In this document: positions 50,200 through 58,915 of the stretch, one piece after another | Position numbering within the stretch: the first letter of the stretch is position 1 | How the letters are laid out: each line of letters opens with the position of its first letter | Assembly (NCBI GenBank): GCA_964481235.1 | Contig: CAYZYH010000005.1 | Span: forward strand, 1 to 61,621 | Reading direction: 5' to 3' | Length of the DNA stretch: 61,621 bases | Source: JAUPVL01 sp964481235 | GTDB lineage: Bacteria; Patescibacteriota; Saccharimonadia; CAILAD01; BJGX01 | Notes under the pieces: model-generated | What the model saw: the letters and a program-made list of their open reading frames with translations, nothing else | The model's database searches: none | Told to the model about the DNA's origin: nothing | Position numbers and translations under genes: made by a program

Positions 50200-51234
50200 G
50201 TGCCAATTAATATGACTAAAAAAAGACCAGATGTAAATAAGCGACGAATAATTAATGGTGAAGATGTAGATGTTGTACAGCTACACCCTATGAAACATAC
50301 TTTTGCATGGGATACCTACTTAGTTGGTAACGCTAACCACTGGCTACCAACCGAGATAGCTATGCAAGACGATATAGAGCTTTGGAAATCTGACAAGCTT
50401 ACCGAAGATGAGCGATTAGCTTTCAAAACTGCTTTGGGATTTTTTACTACCGCAGATTCCATTGCTGCTAACAACATTGTGTTAGCTCTTTATGAGCACA
50501 TTACTAGCCCAGAATGTCGCATGTATCTTTTACGCCAAGCCTACGAGGAAGCAATTCATACTCACGCTTACCAGTACATCGTAGAGAGTCTTGGTCTAGA
50601 TGGCGGTGAAATATTTAATATGTATAGAGAGAATGCCTCGCACCACTCTAAAGCTGCATTTATATTAGGTTTTAACGAAGGAATTTTTGATAGTAATTTC
50701 AAAACCGGAACACTTCAAAATGATCAGAAGTTCTTAGAAAATCTGTGTGTTTTCTCTCTAATTTTAGAAGGTATATTCTTTTACTCTAGCTTTGCAGTAA
50801 TATTTGGTTTTCAACGACAAAACAAACTGGTGGGCTCAGCTGAACAAATTCAATACATTATGCGAGATGAATCTCAACACCTAAACTTTGGTATTAACCT
50901 TATAAACACTATTAAAGATGAGCAGCCAGAACTCTGGACAAAAGACTTTCAAAATCACATTATTGATCTAGTTAAGCAAGCTGCTGAACTTGAATATAAA
51001 TATGCTCAAGATGTTTTTCCACGTGGCATATTTGGTATGAATGCCGACGGCTTCAAGCAATACATTGAGTATATAGCTGATAGACGCTTGAGTGCCGTGG
51101 GCTTACCTAAGCAATTTAATGTAAAAAATCCTTTTCCGTGGATGAGTGAAGCCGTAGATCTTAGTAAAGAAAAGAACTTTTTCGAAACTCGAGTAACTGA
51201 GTACCAGACCGGCGGAACTCTCGACTGGAACTAA
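50200..51234 (+). CDS. nrdB: ribonucleoside-diphosphate reductase, beta subunit
   Basis: A 344-residue diiron radical subunit. Ligands follow the E. coli pattern: Asp86 (TTADSIA), Glu117 and His120 (YEEAIH), the radical Tyr124 four residues after His120 (HTHAY), then a Glu in LILEGIFF and Glu/His in RDESQHLN. Presence of the Tyr argues for class Ia rather than Ic. GTG start with AAGGAG upstream at 6 nt. The gene shares a transcript with nrdA and its stop overlaps the convergent gltX stop by 4 nt. Confidence 0.96.
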   Translation: MPINMTKKRPDVNKRRIINGEDVDVVQLHPMKHTFAWDTYLVGNANHWLPTEIAMQDDIELWKSDKLTEDERLAFKTALGFFTTADSIAANNIVLALYEHITSPECRMYLLRQAYEEAIHTHAYQYIVESLGLDGGEIFNMYRENASHHSKAAFILGFNEGIFDSNFKTGTLQNDQKFLENLCVFSLILEGIFFYSSFAVIFGFQRQNKLVGSAEQIQYIMRDESQHLNFGINLINTIKDEQPELWTKDFQNHIIDLVKQAAELEYKYAQDVFPRGIFGMNADGFKQYIEYIADRRLSAVGLPKQFNVKNPFPWMSEAVDLSKEKNFFETRVTEYQTGGTLDWN

Positions 51235-52664
51235 GCCAGCTCAATTTGCGATACGAATCTTTTAAGTCGATGTATTGTTTGGTCTTTGCCTAGGGTTGCA
51301 ATTATGTCGAATAATCCAGGAGCCTCTGTCCTGCCGGTAAGACTAATACGCAAAGCGTAAAATAATTGACCTGACTTAATATTATGCTTTTCTGCTAAAT
51401 TGCGTAAAGACTTTTCAAGATAGTCGTGCGAGAAATCCGAGCTAAGTAATATTTCTATAGTATTTTGTAACCAAACTTTTACGTCTTCAAGTGAATCCTT
51501 TTTGCTAAGCAATTCTTTATCGAACTTTGGCTCTACAAAGAATATTTCCATTAGATACCTAGCATCTGCTAGAGTCTTTAAGCGCTCACGGTCGAGCATA
51601 ACCACCTTTTCTAAGTATTCGGAGTCATTATACCATTCTGCTGGCACAAAGGGTTTGAGGCCACTCAAGAGCTCGGGAACAGACATCTGGCGTATGTATT
51701 CCCCGTTCATCCAGTTGAGTCGCTCTTTATCAAATTTTGCTGGACTTTTTTGTACGTTACTTAGTTTGAAATTCTGGACTAGTTCTTCAATACTAAAAAT
51801 CTCTTGCTCACTACCATCATTCCAGCCAAGCAATGCTAAAAAGTTTATCAATGCCTCTGGTAAATAGCCGTTTGATCTATATTCAAGCGTGTCTATATCT
51901 CCATCACGCTTACTGAGTTTCTTTTTCCCATCTGGTCCAAGTATTGGCGGAAGATGTGCCCAAATAGGACGCTCAAATTCTAACAAGTCATAGAGTAATG
52001 CATATTTCGGCATACTACTAATAAACTCATCTCCTCTAATAACATGACTTATCTCCATTAGGTGATCATCAACGATGTGTGCAAAATTATAAGTAGGAAA
52101 CCCATCAGCCTTAATGAGTATAAAGTCGTCAATTAATCCATTAGGGGTAGTAAATTCACCTCTTATCTCATCTTTCCAGGTAGTAATACCTTCTGGTACC
52201 CTCAGGCGAATTGGTAAACTTGAAGTATCACTGGGTGCTTCTTTGGGTTCCATCTCGTGTTTATATATGAATGGTTTTTTTGCGTCAATCGCCTCCTCGC
52301 GTAAGCTAGCGAATGATTCTGGTGTAATAGATGAGTAATATGCTAGATCTCTTGATACTAATTCTTCTGCATATTTTTTGTAATGTGGTAATCTTTCAGA
52401 TTGTATATATGGTCCGTGTTTGCCTGGCTTCTGCTCATACCACACTCCTTCATCTGGGTGTATTCCTAGCCAATTAAGACTATTGATGATATGTTCAACA
52501 CCTTCTTCAACAAATCTTTCACGATCAGTGTCTTCTAACCTTAATAAGAAAGTACCATTATTAGCTTTAGCAAAAAGGTAAGCAAAAAGTGCAGTACGGA
52601 CGCCACCAATATGAAGAAGTCCTGTAGGGCTAGGCGCAAAACGAGTTCTTACAGATTTATTCAT
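51231..52664 (-). CDS. gltX: glutamyl-tRNA synthetase
   Basis: A 477-residue class I synthetase: HIGH-equivalent LLHIGGVRTA, GEVAL-like region, and KKLSKRDGD as the KMSKS signature, plus the C-terminal helical anticodon domain. It charges tRNA-Glu, and in organisms with indirect glutamine synthesis also tRNA-Gln. Whether this enzyme is nondiscriminating cannot be judged here. It converges on nrdB with 4 nt of overlap. Confidence 0.97.
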   Translation of the reverse strand: MNKSVRTRFAPSPTGLLHIGGVRTALFAYLFAKANNGTFLLRLEDTDRERFVEEGVEHIINSLNWLGIHPDEGVWYEQKPGKHGPYIQSERLPHYKKYAEELVSRDLAYYSSITPESFASLREEAIDAKKPFIYKHEMEPKEAPSDTSSLPIRLRVPEGITTWKDEIRGEFTTPNGLIDDFILIKADGFPTYNFAHIVDDHLMEISHVIRGDEFISSMPKYALLYDLLEFERPIWAHLPPILGPDGKKKLSKRDGDIDTLEYRSNGYLPEALINFLALLGWNDGSEQEIFSIEELVQNFKLSNVQKSPAKFDKERLNWMNGEYIRQMSVPELLSGLKPFVPAEWYNDSEYLEKVVMLDRERLKTLADARYLMEIFFVEPKFDKELLSKKDSLEDVKVWLQNTIEILLSSDFSHDYLEKSLRNLAEKHNIKSGQLFYALRISLTGRTEAPGLFDIIATLGKDQTIHRLKRFVSQIELA

Positions 52665-52703
52665 ATCTAAATTATACTTGAAAAGTAGTTTTGTACCTAG
52701 CGA

Positions 52704-53039
52704 TTAGCTCAGCATAGACTCGGGTGAGATTTCATTGTAGTGGCCGTCACCTAGCTGTTGATAAAATACCACTTTAGTCGTAGTTTCTTCAGGGTCATAA
52801 ATATATTCTACTCGATTTGCCGAACCACGATGATGATAGTGAGTTTTTTTATCAATAATCATCGGGCTCTCTACCCTATCTATACGATACTTGACATTGT
52901 CTTTTTCAAACTCAATGCGTTCAATCGTTTTCTTAAGGGTGGGGTTGTCATCTAATTTATCGACAATACGATCTCTAAAATCTATTTGGTATTTTTTATC
53001 AATTAAATCGGTTAATTCTTCCCAAGCTTTATCGCTCAC
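52704..53039 (-). CDS. unknown acidic protein, 111 aa
   Basis: GTG start with AGGGGG upstream. Strongly charged, with a helical N-half (LTDLIDKKYQIDFRDRI) and a beta-rich second half containing HYHHRGSANRVEYIYDPEE (parts: HYHHRG, RVEYIYDP). The three-His motif is the only notable feature. No membrane helix, no family recognised. It begins 11 nt after the zinc-ribbon protein's stop and is probably co-transcribed with it. Confidence 0.65.
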   Translation of the reverse strand: MSDKAWEELTDLIDKKYQIDFRDRIVDKLDDNPTLKKTIERIEFEKDNVKYRIDRVESPMIIDKKTHYHHRGSANRVEYIYDPEETTTKVVFYQQLGDGHYNEISPESMLS

Positions 53040-53049
53040 TACATACCCC

Positions 53050-54477
53050 CTACAAACTTGTGGCCATTTTAATAATTTGTTCTTGCGTTAGACCGTGGTT
53101 ACCTTCAATTCTATACCAGGTACCATGGTTTATCCAACTGGCTTGGTTGTTGCCGTATATATAGATAGTTAGCCCTTCGGATTGCAAAGTAGTATATTTT
53201 TTGGTTTTTGTACTAAGATAGTTTTCGGCCAAAGCCTGTGAGTCCCAATCAGTACGCTCTTCATTTACCGAGATAGTCTTTGCGCCATCTGGCGATTTAA
53301 TATCATAAACTACACCACCAGGATTAGCCTGAATATCTCCAGACACTTTCCAGCCCGACGGTACATAGGCGGGTAAAGAAGCGTTAATACCTGCCTTTGA
53401 ACTAGCAACTTTGAGTGCTAAATTGGGGTAATTTATTTGCCACACATATACCCCAAGCAGAACTAGTCCGGTCAAAGTTAGTCCAACGCTAGCAGCTTTA
53501 CCACCAATATTTTTCACCTTGTCCTTTTTACTTACTTGTGCCACATTACTAGTAAATGTGGCAGCCGATGGATTGGTAGCTGCCTTGACCGAATTGGGCG
53601 CTTCATTACCTGTGGGTTGCGAGGTTATAGTAGGTTTTGTAAAAGATTGTGGGGATGGTTTAGATAAATATGACGTTGAAGAAGCTGTATTGGCTACAGA
53701 ATTTGTTTGGGCACCAAGATATTGGCTTGTAGTTTGTGGTCTGGTAGGGCTGGCAGCTACAGTTGGGCTGGGTTGTCTAGATTGACCACTAGACGTAGTA
53801 ATATCTTGCATTGGCTTAACTTGTGCTGGCGATGACGGCTGCTTTGGAGTTACGTTAGCATTAGGTGCTACAGAATTTTGAATAGGCTGAGATGTTTGCG
53901 CTGAAGCGCTCAAACTCGGGGTAGTTGAATCATTAGGGCCGCTTTGCGATGACTGTTCTACTGGGTTAGGCATACTAGCTAGCTCTTTTAGCTGAGAATC
54001 ACTAAAGACACTTTCTTCTTTGTTGTCGAGCGAAGTAAACTCGCTGTTCTGGTCGCTATTCGAAAGGTCAGAGGACTGAGCTAAAGAATCTGGCTGAGCC
54101 GCAATAGTATTAGCTTGGTTTGGCTGAGGTGTTGATTGTGTTGTTTTATCAGCCTCAGGTTGATTGTTATTTAAGTTCGATAGAGAGGGCGTAGGTACAG
54201 AACTAACCACGTTGGGTGGTTGAGAACCAAAGACAATCGGAGATTGTTTGCGCAAACTATTTGTAAGCTCATCGGCCAAGTTATTTTGATTAATAGAATT
54301 ATTATCGGCTGGCTGTTGGGAATTAGGTTGTATAGCCCCAGCATTACTCACAGTAGCTGTCTTAGATGACCCGGTGATAGTAGGATTTTGTATGAGTGTT
54401 GGGGTACCACAATTCGCACAGAATGTTTTTCCTGCTATTGTAACTTGATCCTTGGCATCACAATCTTGACACTGCAT
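53050..54477 (-). CDS. zinc-ribbon protein with long Q/S/N/P-rich linker and outer domain
   Basis: A 475-residue bitopic protein. The first 25 residues form a zinc ribbon (CQDCDAKDQ...FCANCG). About 290 low-complexity residues follow, rich in Gln, Ser, Asn and Pro. A helix (about 330-350) crosses the membrane. The outer domain starts YVPSGWKVSG and ends with SWINHGTWYRIEGN and LTQEQIIKMATSL, resembling DUF4367-like sensor domains of anti-sigma partners. A zinc ribbon at the inner end of such a protein suggests membrane signalling. Function is not claimed. Confidence 0.75.
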   Translation of the reverse strand: MQCQDCDAKDQVTIAGKTFCANCGTPTLIQNPTITGSSKTATVSNAGAIQPNSQQPADNNSINQNNLADELTNSLRKQSPIVFGSQPPNVVSSVPTPSLSNLNNNQPEADKTTQSTPQPNQANTIAAQPDSLAQSSDLSNSDQNSEFTSLDNKEESVFSDSQLKELASMPNPVEQSSQSGPNDSTTPSLSASAQTSQPIQNSVAPNANVTPKQPSSPAQVKPMQDITTSSGQSRQPSPTVAASPTRPQTTSQYLGAQTNSVANTASSTSYLSKPSPQSFTKPTITSQPTGNEAPNSVKAATNPSAATFTSNVAQVSKKDKVKNIGGKAASVGLTLTGLVLLGVYVWQINYPNLALKVASSKAGINASLPAYVPSGWKVSGDIQANPGGVVYDIKSPDGAKTISVNEERTDWDSQALAENYLSTKTKKYTTLQSEGLTIYIYGNNQASWINHGTWYRIEGNHGLTQEQIIKMATSL

Positions 54478-54571
54478 TTATCGCTCTTTTCTTAAGCCCT
54501 ATAATAATTAAATCTAAATAAGATATCGGTATACCTATATTGTAGTATGTATTACTTCAAGCGTAAACACT

Positions 54572-55405
54572 TTAATTCGATTTTCTAGATTGATTTAAGA
54601 TTAATAAAATAAACTTTGGTATCGCTATTTGACGGAGTAATCTTTTAGGTTGCCTTAAGAGTCTCCAAAACCACTCTATACCAATTTTTTGAATCCATTC
54701 TGGAGCCTTTCTTATCTTCCCCCCTAAAACATCATAATCGAAGGTACCACCCTCACCGATCAATACTTTAGCAATTTTCTTATTGATATTTCTGTATATA
54801 AACTTCTCTTGTATCGGAAACCCCATTGCTACAAAAAGGATGTCTAAATTTGCACTCTTTATATCTTCTACCAAAATTTTCTCTTCATCGGGTTTAAAAT
54901 AACCACTCCAAGTATAAATATGCATAAGTTTTGGAAATCTTTTAGACAAGTTCCGCTTTAGATCTTGAGGTGACGAATGACTACCAATAATCCCAATTCT
55001 AAAATTGTTTTTCTCGCAAAGCTTTAATAGTGGATATACCTGAGAGACACCAGCCATTTTGGCTGGCAAAATCTGATTTATCCAGTTAGGTTTACGTATC
55101 CAAAACAACCCACTTCTTAGTAACTTAGCAAAGGCCATACGTGGTTGTCCGTACAGGTAGCTAGCTGCCCACTGCAAAGAAACACCATCTGGTAATACCA
55201 GGTTGGCCCGGTTCAATATATTAGCTAACGAATTATCGTTGTGAGCAGCGACCATGAATTCTACATATGGCTTTACAACGTAAGCCGATTCACTAGATTT
55301 TGATTTTACCAGACTACATATTTTATTATTTGCATCTTCTACGGTCAAAGGATCTATACCTATATTGAGAATTTTTATCCTGCTGTTGGTGCTTTGTATA
55401 CTCAT
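54572..55405 (-). CDS. WecG/TagA/CpsF-family glycosyltransferase
   Basis: A 277-residue GT26 enzyme: start LNIGIDPLTVEDA, VKPYVEFMVAAH, LPDGVSLQWAA, FRIGIIGSHSSP and FVAMGFPIQEKFI, followed by a basic C-terminus that binds membranes. Members add ManNAc or ManNAcA to lipid-linked GlcNAc in teichoic acid linker or capsule synthesis. The exact sugar is unknown. Its ATG overlaps the end of the GT4 gene by one base, in the mreB operon. Confidence 0.9.
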   Translation of the reverse strand: MSIQSTNSRIKILNIGIDPLTVEDANNKICSLVKSKSSESAYVVKPYVEFMVAAHNDNSLANILNRANLVLPDGVSLQWAASYLYGQPRMAFAKLLRSGLFWIRKPNWINQILPAKMAGVSQVYPLLKLCEKNNFRIGIIGSHSSPQDLKRNLSKRFPKLMHIYTWSGYFKPDEEKILVEDIKSANLDILFVAMGFPIQEKFIYRNINKKIAKVLIGEGGTFDYDVLGGKIRKAPEWIQKIGIEWFWRLLRQPKRLLRQIAIPKFILLILNQSRKSN

Positions 55406-56529
55406 TATTTTTTATTTACCTTTAGTATTTTAGAGATAATCTTTAAAAACTCACTCTCAAATCTTGCTTCGGCAAACTTACTCGCCTGACTATGAATCTT
55501 TTTACTATTAAACTTGGTTACGTCTGCTTTATTAATAGCGCTCTGTAGACTATCTATGTTGGGCTGGTCAAAAAATACACCGGTAACGCCGTCAATAACG
55601 GTTTCTCTAAGACCACCTCCAGTTAATGCAATAACGGGGGTTCCTTCATTCATTGCTTCAACGGGAGTAATACCAAAGTCCTCAATGCTAGGAAAAATAA
55701 AAGCTTTAGCTCCAGCATAAAGTGACTGTTTTTTTTCATTACTTACTCTGCCTAAGAATTTAATATTTGAATGTCCTTTGGCTATATTTTGTAGTCGATG
55801 TTTGTCTGGCCCATCACCAGCTATTACTAAGTCTTGACCATTTTTTATAAATGTTCTTATAACTAATTCAATATTTTTATATCTACTTAAAACAGAAAGT
55901 ACTAAGTAATATTTGTCGCTAGTCTTTTTGCTATAATTTTTTTTCAAATCAACAGGCGGATACACCACATAACTATTTCTTTTGTAGTATTTAGTTATTC
56001 TATTGGCGATATATTGACTTATAGCTATAAAACTATCTACGTTTTTAGTGGAATAAAAATCCCATAAACGTATTTTAGATACTATTCTCGTTACTACATA
56101 TCTAGAAACAGGACCTAGATTGAACGGCCCAATCTTCTGGGTGTCTAAATACGATGGCCAACTATCCCATAACATTCGAGCCGGACTAAAACAGTAACAA
56201 ATGTGAGTGGTATGATCGGGTACATTGATATTTTTTACCCACGCACTCGATACTGATATAACCAAATCATAATTATCAAAATTTAACTTTTTTACTGATC
56301 TAGGTATAAAAGGAAGAAGCAGGTTTGGACGTTTTTTCATAAAACCTGGGTATCTCTGAAGACTTGAGGAAAAAACTCTTCTGCCCTTTAAATACCTTGA
56401 GAACTTTGTTTTGTTATATATTAAACAATATATGTCTGCCTCTGGGTAAATTGCAGCAATTTTAAATAGCGTATCTTCACCGCCGCCTATTTTTTGGTTG
56501 AGCCAGTCATAAGCAATCGCTACTCTCAT
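55405..56529 (-). CDS. family 4 glycosyltransferase
   Basis: A 374-residue GT-B enzyme: N-domain with GGGEDTLF and HICYCFSPARMLWDSW, and C-domain EDFGITPVEAMNEG with the two Glu of the E-x7-E motif and FIFPS before it. It transfers a sugar from a nucleotide donor to a lipid-linked acceptor at the cytoplasmic face. Four-base overlap with the Wzy-like gene upstream shows a tight operon. Confidence 0.92.
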   Translation of the reverse strand: MRVAIAYDWLNQKIGGGEDTLFKIAAIYPEADIYCLIYNKTKFSRYLKGRRVFSSSLQRYPGFMKKRPNLLLPFIPRSVKKLNFDNYDLVISVSSAWVKNINVPDHTTHICYCFSPARMLWDSWPSYLDTQKIGPFNLGPVSRYVVTRIVSKIRLWDFYSTKNVDSFIAISQYIANRITKYYKRNSYVVYPPVDLKKNYSKKTSDKYYLVLSVLSRYKNIELVIRTFIKNGQDLVIAGDGPDKHRLQNIAKGHSNIKFLGRVSNEKKQSLYAGAKAFIFPSIEDFGITPVEAMNEGTPVIALTGGGLRETVIDGVTGVFFDQPNIDSLQSAINKADVTKFNSKKIHSQASKFAEARFESEFLKIISKILKVNKK

Positions 56530-57815
56530 GATCTTATGTAGCCTCTATTTAGGCCTAACAATATGAACAATATTATTGCTAGAGTACTATCACCCAAACT
56601 ATGCAAGAACATTCCGGTTATTAGAATACCTACCAATGCGCCAAACAAAGCTGACGATAACGTATGATCTCGATTTTTGTTCTGCGAATCAAAATATAGC
56701 TCCTTTAGTAGTAAAATAAACATTAAAATGTACAATACTAAGCCTATAAATCCTATTTCAATTGTTATCTGCAAGAACCAATTCTCAACAATTCTGGGTG
56801 AATTAGAATAGAAACTAGCTGGTCCAGCAGAACCCAAGCCATATCCCATTGGATTAGTTGATATAGTGGCAAGACCGGTTTGAATAGCTTGAATACGCTC
56901 GGCATCTGGCCCCTCTATCGAGCCCTGTATGCAGCTACCGTGCAAGAACTGAGCCTGAATGGTTTTGAAATGACCACAGGGATTGATGTTGAAAAATAAA
57001 ATAATTCCCAGTAGCGCAACCAAACCAATAATTGTTGCTATAACAATTTGAACATCTTTCTTTAGCCGTAGTGTGATAATAAGTATGGATGCAAAAATTA
57101 AACCAAGCCAAGCACTCCGTGAATAGGTCATATATATAGGTATACATAAGCCGAGTGCGGCAATTAGCCAGAGCCGGGTTTTTTTGTTAAGACCTAGCGC
57201 TAGACAAAGTGAAAAAGGAATAATTAAGTAAGCGCCAAGTTGATTCGGTCCACCGAGAGTCGAGAATACCCTTACAGCCGACTTAGAGGCTTCTATGTAT
57301 TGCCCGCCCAAAATTGACGTTGTGTTATAACCAATCTTACTTAGTAAGTCTGGGCTAAATAACCAAGGTTGAATGATGGCTATTACAGCCACAAAAAATG
57401 CTGGATAAAGCACTAGTTTTGTAAGTCTCTGTTTGTCTATGTAATTAGAAAATGTTTGAACTGCCAAAAACAGAACTAGTACACTAATATTAGTTTTTAT
57501 ACCCGCTAAGGTTCCGGCTAAATTCGTATGTACCACAAGTGTTATTAGTGAACTAAACCCAATAATTATCAGAACGATTTTGTTTATAGTATCAAGTTTT
57601 AAAATCGATCGGTCTTTTATATAAGCTAAAAATACTAGAGTTGCAACTGACAAGATAACGATCTCTTTCCAGCTTTGGAGTATTAATTTGTCAGGCATAA
57701 TACTACCAATAATAGTTACTAAGGCGGCGTGAAAAGGCATTATAACTAGAAGTAACAAGATACCGAATGTTGATATCTCTAGTAAGATGTTATGAGATGT
57801 GCTTTTATGCTTCAT
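56526..57815 (-). CDS. O-antigen ligase/polymerase-like (Wzy_C) membrane protein
   Basis: A 429-residue polytopic protein with 11-12 helices and a larger extracytoplasmic loop carrying GGPNQLGAYLIIP, the Wzy_C hallmark (Gly-Pro-Asn). A C-terminal helix pair follows. Such proteins polymerise or transfer lipid-linked glycans on the outer side of the membrane. As no LPS is expected in this lineage, it probably works on a surface polysaccharide or glycoprotein. It lies 9 nt after mreB. Confidence 0.85.
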   Translation of the reverse strand: MKHKSTSHNILLEISTFGILLLLVIMPFHAALVTIIGSIMPDKLILQSWKEIVILSVATLVFLAYIKDRSILKLDTINKIVLIIIGFSSLITLVVHTNLAGTLAGIKTNISVLVLFLAVQTFSNYIDKQRLTKLVLYPAFFVAVIAIIQPWLFSPDLLSKIGYNTTSILGGQYIEASKSAVRVFSTLGGPNQLGAYLIIPFSLCLALGLNKKTRLWLIAALGLCIPIYMTYSRSAWLGLIFASILIITLRLKKDVQIVIATIIGLVALLGIILFFNINPCGHFKTIQAQFLHGSCIQGSIEGPDAERIQAIQTGLATISTNPMGYGLGSAGPASFYSNSPRIVENWFLQITIEIGFIGLVLYILMFILLLKELYFDSQNKNRDHTLSSALFGALVGILITGMFLHSLGDSTLAIILFILLGLNRGYIRS

Positions 57816-57824
57816 TGTTGGGGT

Positions 57825-58832
57825 TTAACGATTAGATATTACTGAACGCATATAATCGTCGAGGTTTTCTAGGGCAATACCCGTTCCTTTTATTACGCAA
57901 AGAAGGGGTTCTTCGGCGACATAACTAGGCACTCCTGTAACCTTTGTCATAAGCTTATCTATATTGCGAAGCATACTACCGCCACCCGTCATAATCATTC
58001 CTCTATCAATAATATCGCTTGAGAGCTCTGGTGGAGTTTGTTCTAGTACGGCCTTTACTGCAAGAATGATATCATCTAGACGTTCACTAATAGCTTCTGT
58101 AATAGCGGTAGAGTTGAGCTCAATTGTTTTAGGCAACCCAGCCACAACATCTCGCCCGCGAATTTGCATTTTCATAGGCTTATCTAGCGGTAATGCGGAG
58201 CCAATTTCTTTCTTTATATCTTCTGCAGTCCTAGACCCAATTACAAGCCCATATTTTTTACGAATAAACTCAGATATTGCGGTATCGATCTTTGCTCCGG
58301 CTATACGCACACTGTGTTGAGCAACAATTCCTCCTAGGCTAATTATGGCTACCTCGGTGGTACCCTCTCCAATATCAACTACCAGATTGCCGGCTGGAGC
58401 AGCAATAGGTACATTAGCTCCAATTGCAGCAGCAACAGGTGCACGTACTATATACACCCTCTTAGCTCCCGCACTCATGGCCGCATCAATTACCGCTCTT
58501 CTTTCTGTAGAAGTAATACCTGTGGGTACACTTATCATCAATTCTGGCCTTCTGAGTCTTATTTTGCCGGTTACTTTCTGTATTAAATATTTGAGCAAGG
58601 CTTGGGTAATGCGATAGTCGGCAATAACACCGTCTTTGTAAGGACGCGATGCGGTAATAATGTCTGGAGTTCTACCAAGCATTTCTTTTGCTTCGTTACC
58701 AATTGCAACTATACGATTGTCATCAATACTTACAGCAACTACCGATGGTTCGTTGGCTACAACACCCTTCTTGGGTAAATAAACGCGTGTATTAGCAGTT
58801 CCTAAATCTATGGCTATTCTTTTTGAAAGCAT
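57825..58832 (-). CDS. mreB: MreB-like rod-shape actin homologue with altered active site
   Basis: A 335-residue actin-fold protein: phosphate-1 IDLGTANTRVYL, phosphate-2 VVDIGEGTTEVAI and adenosine loop IMTGGGSMLRN. Two substitutions stand out. The usual EEPMAAAIG with catalytic Glu reads RAPVAAAIG (residues 130-138). The second Gly of DIGGGTT is Glu156. The first should weaken or abolish ATP hydrolysis. It heads an operon with polysaccharide genes and has no mreC or mreD beside it. TAAAAT (58844-58839) ends 6 nt before the ATG, so the mRNA should be leaderless. Confidence 0.93.
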   Translation of the reverse strand: MLSKRIAIDLGTANTRVYLPKKGVVANEPSVVAVSIDDNRIVAIGNEAKEMLGRTPDIITASRPYKDGVIADYRITQALLKYLIQKVTGKIRLRRPELMISVPTGITSTERRAVIDAAMSAGAKRVYIVRAPVAAAIGANVPIAAPAGNLVVDIGEGTTEVAIISLGGIVAQHSVRIAGAKIDTAISEFIRKKYGLVIGSRTAEDIKKEIGSALPLDKPMKMQIRGRDVVAGLPKTIELNSTAITEAISERLDDIILAVKAVLEQTPPELSSDIIDRGMIMTGGGSMLRNIDKLMTKVTGVPSYVAEEPLLCVIKGTGIALENLDDYMRSVISNR

Positions 58833-58915
58833 AGATGTATTTTAGCAAATCTTTTATAGTACTCCAAAGTTCCTTAACATTTAGAAGTATTAGTTGTATA
58901 ATACAAGCTAATATC

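Noticed and set aside
58835..58915. Upstream extension of the PEGA protein
   Set aside because: The extra residues overlap the divergent mreB promoter region. The ATG at 58916 begins a normal membrane-protein N-terminus 13 nt after TATAAT.
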